Assembly (NCBI GenBank): GCA_002989075.1
Contig: PSQN01000006.1
Coordinates: 1,563,018-1,627,017, forward strand
DNA length: 64,000 nt
DNA from: Arthonia radiata
Lineage: Eukaryota > Ascomycota > Arthoniomycetes > Arthoniales > Arthoniaceae
Direction of reading: 5' to 3'
How positions within the stretch are numbered: position 1 is the stretch's first letter; every line of letters begins with the position of its first letter. Both the position numbers and the translations under genes were made by a program. Below the pieces are notes generated by a model, which was not told where the DNA came from, ran no database searches, and saw only the letters and a list, made by a program, of their open reading frames with translations. This document shows positions 44,483 to 55,059 of this stretch, one piece after another.

Positions 44483-46177
44483 ATGTTCAGAAAGCCAAAG
44501 CGAGTGCCCCGCAAAATTGGCCGCGACGACGACGAGGAGTCACAAAACAACCAGCCAGACGCAGCACAAGATGGTAAGCATTCCGTCCAAGAGCGCATAC
44601 CGCACCTCGTTAACGTGACGCACAGATCGCTGATCCAAGGCATCTTAGACAACCCCACCGTCGTCAAACGCGCCGCCAAACCCAAGACATCGAAATCCGC
44701 AAGGGCAGCCGCCGCGCGAATACCAACCCTCGAAGATGACACAGACACCACACAGACTCCCCAAGTAGAAGATGACAACGACGACCCCTTCGCAGCTCTC
44801 GAACGCCGCCGTGCCACCACCTCCACCCACAAATCCCGCCTAACCTCCAACAACCTCCCCTACCGCTCGCCCACCACGCGAGACACTACCGAAAACACAC
44901 CGCGCTACACATCCGACTACCTCGCCAGCCTCAAAGCCGAACAGGCCACTGCACCCCCACCCTCCGCACAACTGGTCCCCGAAGACGAGCTCCCGCCCTC
45001 TCCCCCGCCGCAACCCGACGACACCGACCTCGACGGCCTCGGCTTCACAGACACCACACCCTCCTACGCGCACGCCTCCATCGTCCCTTTCGCAACCTCC
45101 ACCGCCCTCCTCCACTCAGGCTCCGAAAACTACATCCCCACCCCCACCGAGATCGCCGAGAAAAAAGCCCGCCGCGCCCGCCTCGCAGCCGAAGAGCGCG
45201 CAGAGGACTTCGTGAAGCTCTCCGATGACTCCGCTGGCTCCTCCGACGAGGAAAAGCACGGCTCCCTCATCCTGAAAGCCGAGGAGCGCAAACGAACGGA
45301 CAAATACGGTCGTGACGAATCACGGATTGGGCAGTACGAGTTAGATGACGACGACTTCGCGGAGGGGTTCGAGGAGTTCGTTGAGGATCCCGCGCGGCTT
45401 CAGACGATTTCCGGAAGGGAAAGCAGGAAAGCGGCGAAAGCGAAGAGGCGCGAGGATATTGCGCGGCAGATGGCTGTGGACGAGGATGCTGGGGACGAGG
45501 AGGTGGACGCGGAAGATGCGGCGAGGATGCGGGCGTACGACGCCGCGCAGATACGGCATGCGACGTACTCGAGCCGTAATACGGTGCACGGGCGGGAGGA
45601 ACGGGTGAAGGAGAGGGATCGTGAGAGGGAAATGGAGTGGAAACGACAGGTGGAGATGCGGTATCATGTGCGGCCTGTGCCGCGGATGGGGGATGTGATG
45701 CGAAATTTGAAGGGGAGGATGGAGGGGATGAGGGCGGAACGGGAGGCGTTGGAGAGGAAGGCGGAGGGTGTGAGGAGGGAGAGGGAGGAGATTGAGAGTG
45801 AGGAGGGGAGGATACAGGAGTTGTTGAGGGAGGCGGGGGAGAAGCTGGAGAGGGTTATGGGGGGTAAGACTGCTGTGAGGGTGGAGGAGAAGGGGCCTGA
45901 GGAGGTGGCCGGGGAGCAAGCGGAGGGGAGGCTGATGAATGTTGAGGCTGAGCCTGTGCATCAGGGTGGTTTTGAAGGAGGGGAGCGGGCTGGTGAGGAC
46001 GAGGCAGCGTCAGATGCGGATGTGCGCCCTGATCTCGGTGCTGGGCTTGGTGCTCGAGCTGGTCTGGGAGTGGGACTGGGCTCGAAGCCTATGGACGTGG
46101 ATGATGAAAACGAGGAGGAGGCAGCAGAAGCAAGCTTCAGGCCTGGCCTAGGAGCGAGAGCAGGTCTGGGAGCTTAG
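44483..46177 (+). CDS. Ntr2-like spliceosome disassembly factor, up to 564 aa
   Basis: The N-terminus MFRKPKRVPRKIGRDDDEE, then TPRYTSDYLASLKAEQ and the YIPTPTEIAEKKARRARLAA segment match the Ntr2/GCFC-like family. Its yeast member joins Ntr1 and the helicase Prp43 to release lariat introns. The middle is acidic with a long Arg/Glu coiled coil (about 380-470). The C-terminus contains repeats of RPGLGARAGLG. A likely 66-bp intron (44574-44639, GTAAGC..CCAAG) is exactly 22 codons and leaves the frame intact whether retained or removed, so the protein may be 542 aa. Note that the earlier CACAG acceptor would cause a stop. Confidence 0.75.
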   Translation: MFRKPKRVPRKIGRDDDEESQNNQPDAAQDGKHSVQERIPHLVNVTHRSLIQGILDNPTVVKRAAKPKTSKSARAAAARIPTLEDDTDTTQTPQVEDDNDDPFAALERRRATTSTHKSRLTSNNLPYRSPTTRDTTENTPRYTSDYLASLKAEQATAPPPSAQLVPEDELPPSPPPQPDDTDLDGLGFTDTTPSYAHASIVPFATSTALLHSGSENYIPTPTEIAEKKARRARLAAEERAEDFVKLSDDSAGSSDEEKHGSLILKAEERKRTDKYGRDESRIGQYELDDDDFAEGFEEFVEDPARLQTISGRESRKAAKAKRREDIARQMAVDEDAGDEEVDAEDAARMRAYDAAQIRHATYSSRNTVHGREERVKERDREREMEWKRQVEMRYHVRPVPRMGDVMRNLKGRMEGMRAEREALERKAEGVRREREEIESEEGRIQELLREAGEKLERVMGGKTAVRVEEKGPEEVAGEQAEGRLMNVEAEPVHQGGFEGGERAGEDEAASDADVRPDLGAGLGARAGLGVGLGSKPMDVDDENEEEAAEASFRPGLGARAGLGA

Positions 46178-46470
46178 TGTCACTCTTTAGTAGATCGAAG
46201 CCATGGCGGCATCATCATTACTAATATCAATAAGATGGCACATCTATACCAAGTAGTCTTACCCACATCTCAATGAGCCAGTACGCCTCCCACGCCTTCG
46301 CAATACAATAGAACAACCCAGGACAGCCCGTCAGTCTTGAAAGCTTCGGTAGACATCGCGTAATGTATGGGCGACAGAGCTTGTGAGCCAGAAGGGCGCG
46401 GACGAAGTCCACATGACCTCCGGGCTGTGGAAGTGATGCACGACCATCTGCATGGTGTTCTCCCATCCGC

Positions 46471-49106
46471 TCAAAACTCCTCAAAAGGACAATCAACACT
46501 ATCATGCCCATCCCGCTCACAAAGCGCACACCACTTCCCCATATCCACTACCTTCGTCGTCCGCCCCGGCGCGGGCCCATCCCCCGTCAGCGCGCTCATC
46601 CCCGTCCCATCATCCACGACTCCATTTCCCACCGGCGGCCCCGGCAGCGCCTCCTTAGGCGGCGGCGTCCGTCCCCTGCTATTCGGCCGCTGAAACGCCA
46701 GTGGCGCAGGCGCCCCCAGACTGTGCCGTCCCTCAGACGCATCTTCGAAGGCTTCGCTCTGGCTCGTCCCGGGGCGCGAGACGCCGTTCGTTTTCTTCAC
46801 GCCGTTGACGCCCCCGTGGCCGGTGGGTACAGGTGGAAAATCCGTGTATGCGGCGCTCTGCATGCCGCTGCCGGGCCTGATGGCCGTCTTCGCGCTCGCG
46901 ACGGAATCCGCGTGTGAGCGCTTCGGCGTGGTGTCGCTCTCGCCGTCGAGGCCTTTACCGCCCGTCAATTTCAAAGAGGATATCTCCCGTTCCAGCTCCT
47001 CTTCGCGGAAGTTCTTACGGTCGATGAGGCCTTGTAATTCGCCGCGTTCGCGTTTCGCGGCGTCGAGTTCGCGGCGGGTGGATGCTAATTCTTCGTTGTG
47101 GTCTGGACCTGCGCCGTTGGGTCCGGGGCTTGCTTCGGGGTTCGAGGATAGAGAGTGGATGATCGCCTTGAGGCCTCTGATCTCGTCGTCGCGCTGGTCC
47201 GGCACGCTGCTGCTGTTGCGATGGGAGCCTGGTGTAACGGGCCCTTCGACGCTCGCGCCGGCACCTCGGAGGGCTTTCGCTGCTTTTTCGCGCTCACGCC
47301 GTAGCTCGGAACGTCCGCGCTCGACCTCGCCGCGTAGAAACTCGACTTCGCTTCGTGCTTCGGCTTCGCCGCGCCGTGCGTCTTCGAGTCCTTCTTCCAG
47401 TTCCGCAACGAGCTCTTCCAGGCTTTTGAGCTGGGTGGCGATCTCCTCGACGTTTCCACCTGCGCTTAGCTCCTCGACCTCCGCATTGAGATCTTGCACG
47501 CGCTTTTCGTACACGCGCTCTGTTTCCGTGGACGCCATCTCAAGCGTATCGATTGTGGAGCGGAAGTCAGCGCGATGGCCGTCGAACTCTGCGGTCAGTG
47601 CTGCGATCTTGTCGGTTTTCTCGCGCAGCAAGTTGCGCAGTTGTGAGACGTCTGTGGACATGTCTGCATCCGTAGATGATAAGGATGAGAAGGAAGCTGT
47701 TCGTTGGGCGTTTTGAGAGGCCGCGACCAGCGTTTGGAGGTCTGCGAGCGAGGACTCCATCTCTGCGAGGGAGGTCGCTTGTTCTTTCAGCTGCTTGTCG
47801 CGTGACTCCAATTCGCGCTTTAGGCGGGTTTCTTCGGAGGAGGTGGTGGGGCGAGTGGCTGTGCGTGTTTGTGAGGGGGCACGGGCTGGGCGATTGGTGG
47901 AGATGCGTACGGTGGGTGTGTCGTCGGCTTGGGGGGAGCGGTGTGCATTGCGTGATGTGGTTCGAGAAGGCGAGCGGGTGGTACCTGGCGTGCGTGTGGT
48001 CGTGGAGGTGGAGAAGGTTGTTTTGCTGTCAGGTGTGATGCCTGGTGGGCGGCCGCCGCGTAAAGATTGGGTGAAGCGATTCCCGGGTGTCGTGGTTGCG
48101 GTGGGTGCTTTGCGGAGCGGACTCTCAGGGCGTGGGAGGGAAGGGCGTGAAGCGGGCTTGCGGAGTTGTGGGCTTGGGGCTCGGGCGCTGCCTGGACCGA
48201 CGGTTTGGCTGAAGTTAGGTCGACCGTTGCCGGTGACTGAGCGGGAGAATTTGGGGATGGAGGGTGTCTGAGGCGATTGGCTGGAGGCTCGTGTGGATTT
48301 GTTTAGGTCGAGAGCGAAGGAGGGGGTTGTGGGCGTGGGTGCGAAGTTGCTGCTCGGTGTCCTCGACGACGGCGAGGCTGCTTTGATGGCGCGGTGAGCA
48401 GGCAGAAAGATGCCAGCGCCTGGTATATGTGTTGAGAAATATTTTGCGCTGCGAGGAGATGAACGTTAGAAAGTTTGACACGAAGAATCGGATAAGATCT
48501 TGAAGCCTACCCTTCTACGACACCGCTGTTTTTGCCCAAGGCCGCGTATGCTCTGTCTAGCTCGATACCAGCAAAGACACCCTTCTTGCCTCTTACCGAA
48601 CCCACGAAACGGACTGTACCAGTCATACCGCCGGGCACATCCACAGGGTCGCCGACATCGATGTTGATGTCCTGATCCGCCATACTGACGTCCGATATGC
48701 GCGTCGATGGTATTCTGGGGACTTCCTGCTCTTGTTCGCGCCGGGCGCGCGTAGCAAGTGATGCTACCGATTTGGCGGCTTTCAACCGTGGTGTCGCAGT
48801 GCGCGATCGACCAACGGTCAAAGCATTCAAGCTTGATTTGTGTGCAAGGCCCCTTGTCGCGCTTGGGGTGTTGGGAGGAGCAGGGGTACGCGCTTTTGGG
48901 GTGCTGTCGTCTTGATTGTAGAGCGCGTTTTCTGCTGGGTCAGCAAAGGCGATTTGCTCAATGCTAGAATTCCTTGAGAGGAAAGAAGAGCGTCGTCTGA
49001 CGATTTGAGGTGGAGTTGGTGGAACAGGTGGACGCGTTGCTGGGTCTTTCTGGGAGTTGCCGAAGGAAGGGCGGGAGTTAAGAGGGCGCCGGTGTGCTAC
49101 CTCCAT
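46471..49106 (-). CDS. clipA: CLIP-170 homologue (CAP-Gly plus-end protein), 857 aa
   Basis: Two exons, 49106-48511 and 48448-46471, joined across a 62-bp intron that splits the CAP-Gly domain. The join gives GKNSGVVEGAKYFSTHIPG. The CAP-Gly domain (about residues 150-220) is preceded by a Ser/Pro/Arg-rich basic region and followed by a second basic linker. A long coiled coil follows (about 410-700). The protein ends with a CCHC zinc knuckle, WCALCERDGHDSVDC, and a final acidic-aromatic tail, PFEEF. This is the layout of CLIP-170, Bik1 and Tip1, which track growing microtubule plus ends and recruit dynein. The terminal EEF resembles the EEY of alpha-tubulin that CAP-Gly domains bind, suggesting self-inhibition. 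Confidence 0.9.
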
Positions 49107-49804
49107 TGCTTATTGGGCGGGGAACTACGCGGTGGACGCGCGAGAAACCACGATCTCCAGCTGTCAAAAGCAATTTCGTAAATTTGAGATGACAATGGAA
49201 GGCAAGAGAAATAATAGACTGCAGATACGGGGTCCGCGGTGGACTTTATGAGGGCGGGAGTTGTTTACTGTCGACTGCAGTGCGTTGTCAGGATCGTCAC
49301 TCCAATGGGCGAAGCAGACGACCCCGGCCGCTGATTTGGCCCGTTCCTCCAACTCCTCCATTGATTCATGCTTCCCATCTTATCATTGAATATCGATGAC
49401 TGTCTTAATCAAGTCCGAAGCTTGACCTCATGTACAGATCTTTGGAAGTGGTCTGACGTTGACACGAGCAACGTTGAACCAGGATCTGTCTCGATCGAGG
49501 GCCTGCAAGCATTATCTCGTGAACTCGATCGCCGGCTAAGAGCCATTGATCCACGGGTGAGCGACCCAAGCTTTCTCTCGCTGCATCAGCTGTGTCGCTG
49601 CAGCAACTACCGCACTGGCATGAGGTTTCATCATTGTCGCAGCCGTGCGAAGGATTGATGTGGCAAGACTCCCCCCGCTCAGAGGCATCGATACCAGCTC
49701 TGCCTTGTATCGGCGGTCGTGTTGGCCCTCCTCCTACCACTGCTGGCGGTGTCGCACGCAACCGGCGACGCATTGCACATGACTGACCGGGCAGAACGTG
49801 TTAG
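49107..49804. other. intergenic, with one unassigned open frame
   Basis: About 0.7 kb. A plus-strand frame at 49,368-49,658 starts at ATG (MLPILSLNIDD..) and includes an SIEGLQALSRELDRRLRA helix, but has no known domain. It could be a small gene or a remnant linked to the SRR1-like gene that follows. Otherwise this is the promoter area of the CLIP-170 homologue. Confidence 0.35.
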
Positions 49805-50881
49805 ATGCGTCCATGTTTATTGAAAACTGGTCGTGTATGGTCTATCCGGCATCGTTCTCATGGACCAATGAGTAGCTATTTGTGGCCTGCTGATACTCTT
49901 TGCCTCTCGCAGCAATGGCAGCTCTACGGCATCAGCTCGTCAAACGGATTTTGGAATAGCAGGCCTGCACAGATAACTCGGCGAAGCGTATCGACAAGTC
50001 CATACCCAATCGATGCGAGCCAGAAGCCGAGGACGCTGGCGCAAGTCCGCGAGCGATACACCATAGTACGGAGACAATGGCGCGCCTCTCCTACCCGTGA
50101 GCGCCTTCGACGATTGCTTCTACGACACAGAAGCACTTGCCGCAGGATCAATAATATCGTGTCCTTCGGACAGGGCTCATTGTTAACCACCTTCTCGGGC
50201 GTAACATGGACTCAGGACTTTGACCAACGATTCTTTCAGCTGGCATGTATGATTGACCTTGCTGCTCTTGTCCCTTCCATCCAACAGGGAGCGGATGAGA
50301 TCAAGGGCTCTAAAAACCCAAGACATAGACTCAAGATGACCGCTCAAGATCCAATGTTCATGCCCGTTGACAAGGATTTCTTAAACCAGCTAGGTGTTGT
50401 GGCGGTCACTAACTCTTCTGCATGGGCGAAAGTTGACAAAGACACGCTTGCGTATGCTAACTATTTCCCATACTCCTGTTTTGAGCCACAATTCTTCTAC
50501 GGACAGGAGCCTCCGCCCATGGTAGATGTACCTTCCTTGTGGTCATTCATACGTGGTCTGCTTTGGACAAAGGCAGCTAAGGCCGACATTGCGGGTCGCA
50601 CATCGCCAGCTAGCTCCACGCAGGGCCCGGTCATGATCATCTGCAGCGATGTGGAGTGCCGGCCTAGGGTGACTTTGAATGACATACTGGACTACACACA
50701 ACGACAACGCATGGTTGCACTGAATGACTACGAGCATCAGGTCATGACGAACTACAAAGCATATGCCTTTCCACACCATCAGGGTATGGAAGGCGAAGCG
50801 TTTGTCATGGACCTCAACGATCCAGAGAAGGTACGCATGGCGTTTGATCAAAGCAACGTTTACTTCAGAAGGGCACCCTAG
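49805..50881 (+). CDS. SRR1-like protein A (uninterrupted paralogue), 358 aa
   Basis: Member of the SRR1/Ber1 domain family. The core opens with INNIVSFGQGSL (about residue 115), then FQLACMIDLAALVPS. AQDPMFMPVDKDFLNQLGV leads to SSAW and DKDTLAYANYFP (about 180-220). The C-terminal part has YEHQVMTNYKAYAFP and NVYFRRAP. Plant SRR1 affects clock gene expression and yeast Ber1 affects microtubule stability, but the molecular function is unknown. The start is uncertain because the first 90 residues are not conserved with the other copies. Trp-207 (TGG at 50,423-50,425) is the residue replaced by stop codons in paralogues B and C. Confidence 0.82.
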   Translation: MRPCLLKTGRVWSIRHRSHGPMSSYLWPADTLCLSQQWQLYGISSSNGFWNSRPAQITRRSVSTSPYPIDASQKPRTLAQVRERYTIVRRQWRASPTRERLRRLLLRHRSTCRRINNIVSFGQGSLLTTFSGVTWTQDFDQRFFQLACMIDLAALVPSIQQGADEIKGSKNPRHRLKMTAQDPMFMPVDKDFLNQLGVVAVTNSSAWAKVDKDTLAYANYFPYSCFEPQFFYGQEPPPMVDVPSLWSFIRGLLWTKAAKADIAGRTSPASSTQGPVMIICSDVECRPRVTLNDILDYTQRQRMVALNDYEHQVMTNYKAYAFPHHQGMEGEAFVMDLNDPEKVRMAFDQSNVYFRRAP

Positions 50882-50934
50882 TCCAGAGCAATTTTGGTGC
50901 GATGTTCATTGATCGCGTTATCCATGAAGTACAG

Positions 50935-51453
50935 CTACCTCTTCTGATTGGCCTTGCGCTGGAAGCCACTGGCTTCAAATTCCATCTCTCCGTCAAACTT
51001 GTTCGGCCTCCAGACGCCATCAGCACCCTTATTGGTGTTTGTCTTTAGATGATCCTCTGCGTAGCTATCTCCGACGGGATGATGTTTGTTGGGACCGGTG
51101 AAATGGAAAAGGCCCCCGCCCCTGTGCTCTGCTGAGCCGCCGCCCTTGTAAGCCTGTCGTAGTGCCAGGTTGATCTTGCCCCAGTGCTCGTTGGCGAGCT
51201 CTGGATCCTTGTTATGGATGTTACTTAGGTCGACTTTGTGGACTGTCGGGATGGTGTTTGATTGTGAATTGTCGCAGGTAAGTTGATCGACCTGTGGACT
51301 GCGATGTCCGAATCTCTCAGCAGTGTAGCTTCGGTCAGAGGGTGCTTTGGCGAAGTTCGCTTTCGAAAAGTCTCGGCCGCTTGTCGGAGGATCAAAAGAA
51401 GGTAAATGAGAACTACCTACCTTGAGTATGAAGCTTGGGGGCGCGATGTACAT
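50935..51453 (-). CDS. hypothetical protein, about 172 aa
   Basis: An open minus-strand frame convergent with SRR1-like A, ending 54 bp from it. First ATG at 51,451-51,453; the frame to the right offers only GTG. It is rich in Gly, His, Asn and Lys and contains VHKVDLSNIHNKDPELANEH and a GGGLFHFTGPNKHHP stretch. No domain, signal peptide or membrane segment is recognised. A GTAGGT site just after MYIAPPSFILK could be an intron donor. Amino-acid use looks coding, but function is unknown. Confidence 0.45.
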   Translation of the reverse strand: MYIAPPSFILKVGSSHLPSFDPPTSGRDFSKANFAKAPSDRSYTAERFGHRSPQVDQLTCDNSQSNTIPTVHKVDLSNIHNKDPELANEHWGKINLALRQAYKGGGSAEHRGGGLFHFTGPNKHHPVGDSYAEDHLKTNTNKGADGVWRPNKFDGEMEFEASGFQRKANQKR

Positions 51454-53388
51454 GCAAGACGTGTTCACTGCTCCAGGGCATCAGCTACCTGCACGATTTC
51501 GAGCGCGAGATATATATCAGCACGATCTCCCGACGCGCTAAACGCTTATGTGTTCATTATCATGAGTCACGCCTGTTCGGTCGCATTTAGCGAGGGGAAG
51601 TGACCCCGACTTGACCAGAGACAAACCATCATTTAGGTAAGCATAAGATTGGTGAATGATCATTTCCACTCAACTTTGCTATAAAGTGATGGTTACTGGG
51701 TCCACGGTCAAGCCATGTTAGGAAGCACTCAACGAGTCGTTTGTGACAAGATACCAATCTTTCTTCAAGGAATTGTCATTCGGAGGCGCGGTTGACCAAG
51801 GACCCTATCCCAAAGCTCGACATCTATCCGTATGCATGGTTGCCACGATCTTGAGAAACCGTTGTCTTTCGCGGGAACCAGCCAAGGATCCATTTCGCTG
51901 TCCAAGCGCCTAAGTTCACGTCCAGGCACAGCTAGCATTGTGGTCGCAATACAATCGTAGGGACCTTCGTGCTGGTCAACCTACCGCTTTGAAAGCCAAG
52001 GATGAGACATAAACATCTGCGGTAGGTAGAGGATAGGATACTATTCAATGGGACCCGCAGATGATAGGGGCAATCTCGTATATCAGTAAGAACGAGGGAG
52101 CTTCGCGGAGCTACGATAGAGTCCACGGCGCGAACACGAAAATGCTCCTTCGAAACGCATCGTCACACGCTGTACAAAGATAGTGAACAGATCTACCGTC
52201 AGACACACGAATACAATTACGGATAGACCTAGGCCCGCTGCACTGGCAGCAATCCTGACGACTGTGCCAATGGTGAAGCGTTTGCTGCTATACTTGCTAC
52301 ACGCAAGCCAGCCGGCAACAGCAGCAAGCCTTGGCCACTGGGCCTGTACTTGCATGTATATCAGCATAACCACCACGAGTGTCAAGCTAACTGTTGACGT
52401 TCTCCGTCGAACGCTCACTGCTCGAGTCTCTAGCTGGAGAGGACGTTTTCTTAAACCACGCGAGACCATTGTATTCTTATGGAGCAAGAGAATACATCTG
52501 CGGCAAAGTCGAATGTGCGCGTCTAATGAAGTCGTACCAAATCAGACCTACAGACGTCAGTGACCAACGAATCGTGATATGAGACCAGGCTGCAGGTACC
52601 AGCCCTACCCGCGTCATCTGAAACTCGCCCCAGCCCTACAACCGTTGTCGATAATTTCCTTGTCTTGCCCAATCATCTCCGCCACCGCCGATCTTTTCGT
52701 GCTTCCCCTGCTTCTCCTGCCTTATCTTGAGATTGGCTTACAGACCTCTGCATCATCGCATCAATTACCGAGCTATTCGAGGCCTGCGAGGTGGCGCGGC
52801 AAGCACGGTGTGGTACAGTATTACCGCAAACAGAGGAGTCGGCAGCCGGCCGAGGTCGAGAGGGCCAACGTGGTCTCAGCCAGCGGGAGGATAGTGAAGT
52901 ATCTTTGACGGACAGTGTGCTTGTCAACGACGTGGCAAGACTTAGTGTACGATGTCAAATGAGCCCGAAGGACTGGACTCGGCGGTGAACCAGGTCTTTT
53001 TTTCAAGATCTCGACCGAGTGACCGTGGAGTCATGTTTCAAGAGTAGCTGCAAGCACCGAAAAGGAGGCCGTGCTGCAATTTCAATTCACGATCCGCTTG
53101 CGAGTCATGCGAGGGAGCGGCAAGCAAAAATAAGCATATCCTCTCGACTCTCTCCAACTTGTCTTCCTCCCTTCTTTCTGACTCTCAACCCAAGCGGCCG
53201 GTCTTCATTGTCTTTGCACCCACCCTTTGTCACTCATTTTTCTGCATTGTTGCGGTTGAGCGCTCTGGTTCGCTCCCCACTGTCACTCTTTTCAACACCG
53301 CCAACATCCCATCTTCGATTCATTCCGCAAGAACCACGTTCTTCGCACTAACTACAGTCACTCGTTCATTTCGTGGCCTATTGTAACA
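51454..53388. other. intergenic, no gene recognised
   Basis: About 1.9 kb. An open frame at 52,083-52,469 (minus) would encode two hydrophobic helices but has no family match I know and overlaps other frames. The last 250 bp are C/T-rich, with CTCTCC and TCTTCC runs typical of a strong fungal promoter and 5' leader for the esterase gene. Confidence 0.5.
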
Positions 53389-55059
53389 ATGCGTTCCGCC
53401 GCAGTTTCTCTCTTCGCCGTGGGCACCCTGGCCGCGCCCAGCGTCATGAACCACAAACATCGTCACGCTCAGCGTCACGCGGCCCCCGACGTCGATGTTG
53501 TGTACACGACCTGCTACGAGACCGATATTGCGACTAAGTGGGTCACTGTTGGGCCCAATGCGGCCGGCTCGACAGACGCTCCCGTTGCAGCTGCTGGCGA
53601 CAACGCTCGCGCCGGTCCACCAGCTGGACACCCGGCACCACACCACGATGCAGGCAAGGCGAATGCTTCTGCTCTTCCGCAAGCACCAGCATCAGCACCC
53701 GCACCCGCACCAGCACCAGCGCCGTCCGCTGCAGACACTGATGATGATGAGGACGACGAGGACACGCCAGCACCTTCTGCCGCAAACGCTGGTGCTAATG
53801 CTGCGGCTCCCGCAGTAGCTTCTGCGTCCTCACTCCCTGCGGACGTAGTGTCAGTGGCCCAGCAGTACAAGAATGCCCCATCGTCCGCTGCGGCAATGCC
53901 ACTGTCAAGCTTTGTTCCGGCCTCCTCCGCCGCCGCAGCTCCTGCTTCCAACGCAGCTCCAGCCACCGGTGGTAGCAGCGCTCCCAGCGTTCCCAGCGCC
54001 CCAGCTTCATCCAGCGCGTCCAGCTCCGCCGCTGCACCGTCCAACACCGGCTCCACCCCACCCGGCAACTACCCTTTCAAGAACATCGTCATCTTCGGCG
54101 ACAACCTTTCAGACCGCGGCAACGGCTCCTCTGACCACAACATGGCCGGCGACCCCGAAACCATCTACGGCTACAAGACCTGGACGGACGGCCCCATCGC
54201 CGCCGAAGTCCTCTCCAACGACCTCGACGTCCCCATCCTCTACGACTTCGCCTTCGGCCACTCCGACGGCGGCAAGTACTTCGGCGCCACCGTCGACAAT
54301 ACCTTCACGCAGTCCATGGCCAACGCGCCTTCCGCCGCCGACCAGATCAAGAACTACACCTCCTCCGGCTTCTACAACAAGGGCACTGTGGGTGAGACTC
54401 TCCACTTCCTCTGGATCGGCAACAACGACGTCATCCCCTGGAACATCACGACGCACTTCCACCCCATGCCCGACAACGGCGCAACCGACCCGGCGAACGC
54501 GCAGTTCGCGACCGACCTCGCCGCCCTCATCACCAAGCAGGCCAGCACTCTCGTCGACGCCGGCGCCGAGCATGTCTTCGTGCCGAACGTGTACAACCGC
54601 CACGTCGCCCCAGTCGTCCAGCGCTACTTCTCCAACTCCACGTCCTTCGTCAAGGGCTACGGCGATATTATCTCGGCGGTCAACACCGCGCTGAAGAGCG
54701 ATCTCGCGGACCTGCAGGCCAAGTGCGGCAAGAAAATCACGTACTATGACGCCTTCGGCTTCCTCATGGACACGTACAACGCCGCCAAGGAGAACCAGTC
54801 TCCGGCAGCACCCGTGAACGTGAAGGTCGCGGCCAATGGTATCACCAAGATGACACCCGGCGAGGATATCTGCGACGGCGCGTTTATCAACCCGGACCCC
54901 AGCAACCCGGATCCGGTGGCTGCGAAGAGCAGTTTGGGGTACTGTGCCACGGGGCATGGCGGAGAATTCTTTTGGATGCAGTATCTGGACCCGACGGCGA
55001 AGGTGCATGCGATGCTAGCCGCGGATATGAAGAGCGCGATTGATGCGGCGTATGCTTGA
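53389..55059 (+). CDS. secreted GDSL/CE16-like esterase with Ala/Pro-rich stalk, 556 aa
   Basis: The signal peptide is MRSAAVSLFAVGTLAAPS. A His-rich segment and a long Ala/Pro/Ser linker with an Asp/Glu run (about residues 30-225) follow, probably O-glycosylated. The C-terminal catalytic module begins at about residue 226 with IVIFGDNLSDRGNG, has the block III motif FLWIGNND, and ends with DPTAKVHAMLA carrying the Asp..His pair. This is the SGNH arrangement of CE16 acetylesterases, which remove acetyl groups from plant polysaccharides. The expected nucleophile Ser of GDS is Asn here, so activity is questionable, or a nearby Ser is used. G+C is high at third positions. No intron. Confidence 0.85.
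   Translation: MRSAAVSLFAVGTLAAPSVMNHKHRHAQRHAAPDVDVVYTTCYETDIATKWVTVGPNAAGSTDAPVAAAGDNARAGPPAGHPAPHHDAGKANASALPQAPASAPAPAPAPAPSAADTDDDEDDEDTPAPSAANAGANAAAPAVASASSLPADVVSVAQQYKNAPSSAAAMPLSSFVPASSAAAAPASNAAPATGGSSAPSVPSAPASSSASSSAAAPSNTGSTPPGNYPFKNIVIFGDNLSDRGNGSSDHNMAGDPETIYGYKTWTDGPIAAEVLSNDLDVPILYDFAFGHSDGGKYFGATVDNTFTQSMANAPSAADQIKNYTSSGFYNKGTVGETLHFLWIGNNDVIPWNITTHFHPMPDNGATDPANAQFATDLAALITKQASTLVDAGAEHVFVPNVYNRHVAPVVQRYFSNSTSFVKGYGDIISAVNTALKSDLADLQAKCGKKITYYDAFGFLMDTYNAAKENQSPAAPVNVKVAANGITKMTPGEDICDGAFINPDPSNPDPVAAKSSLGYCATGHGGEFFWMQYLDPTAKVHAMLAADMKSAIDAAYA

Noticed and set aside
45341-45961. Minus-strand Leu/Pro/His-rich frame of 206 codons
   Set aside because: Antisense shadow of the Glu/Arg-rich coding region of the Ntr2-like gene.
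53873-54694. Plus-strand open frame of 273 codons in another frame of the esterase gene
   Set aside because: Thr/Pro/Ser-rich shadow frame with no domain.
54109-55008. Minus-strand open frame of 299 codons
   Set aside because: Antisense of the G+C-rich esterase gene; its open length follows from third-position G+C bias on the coding strand.
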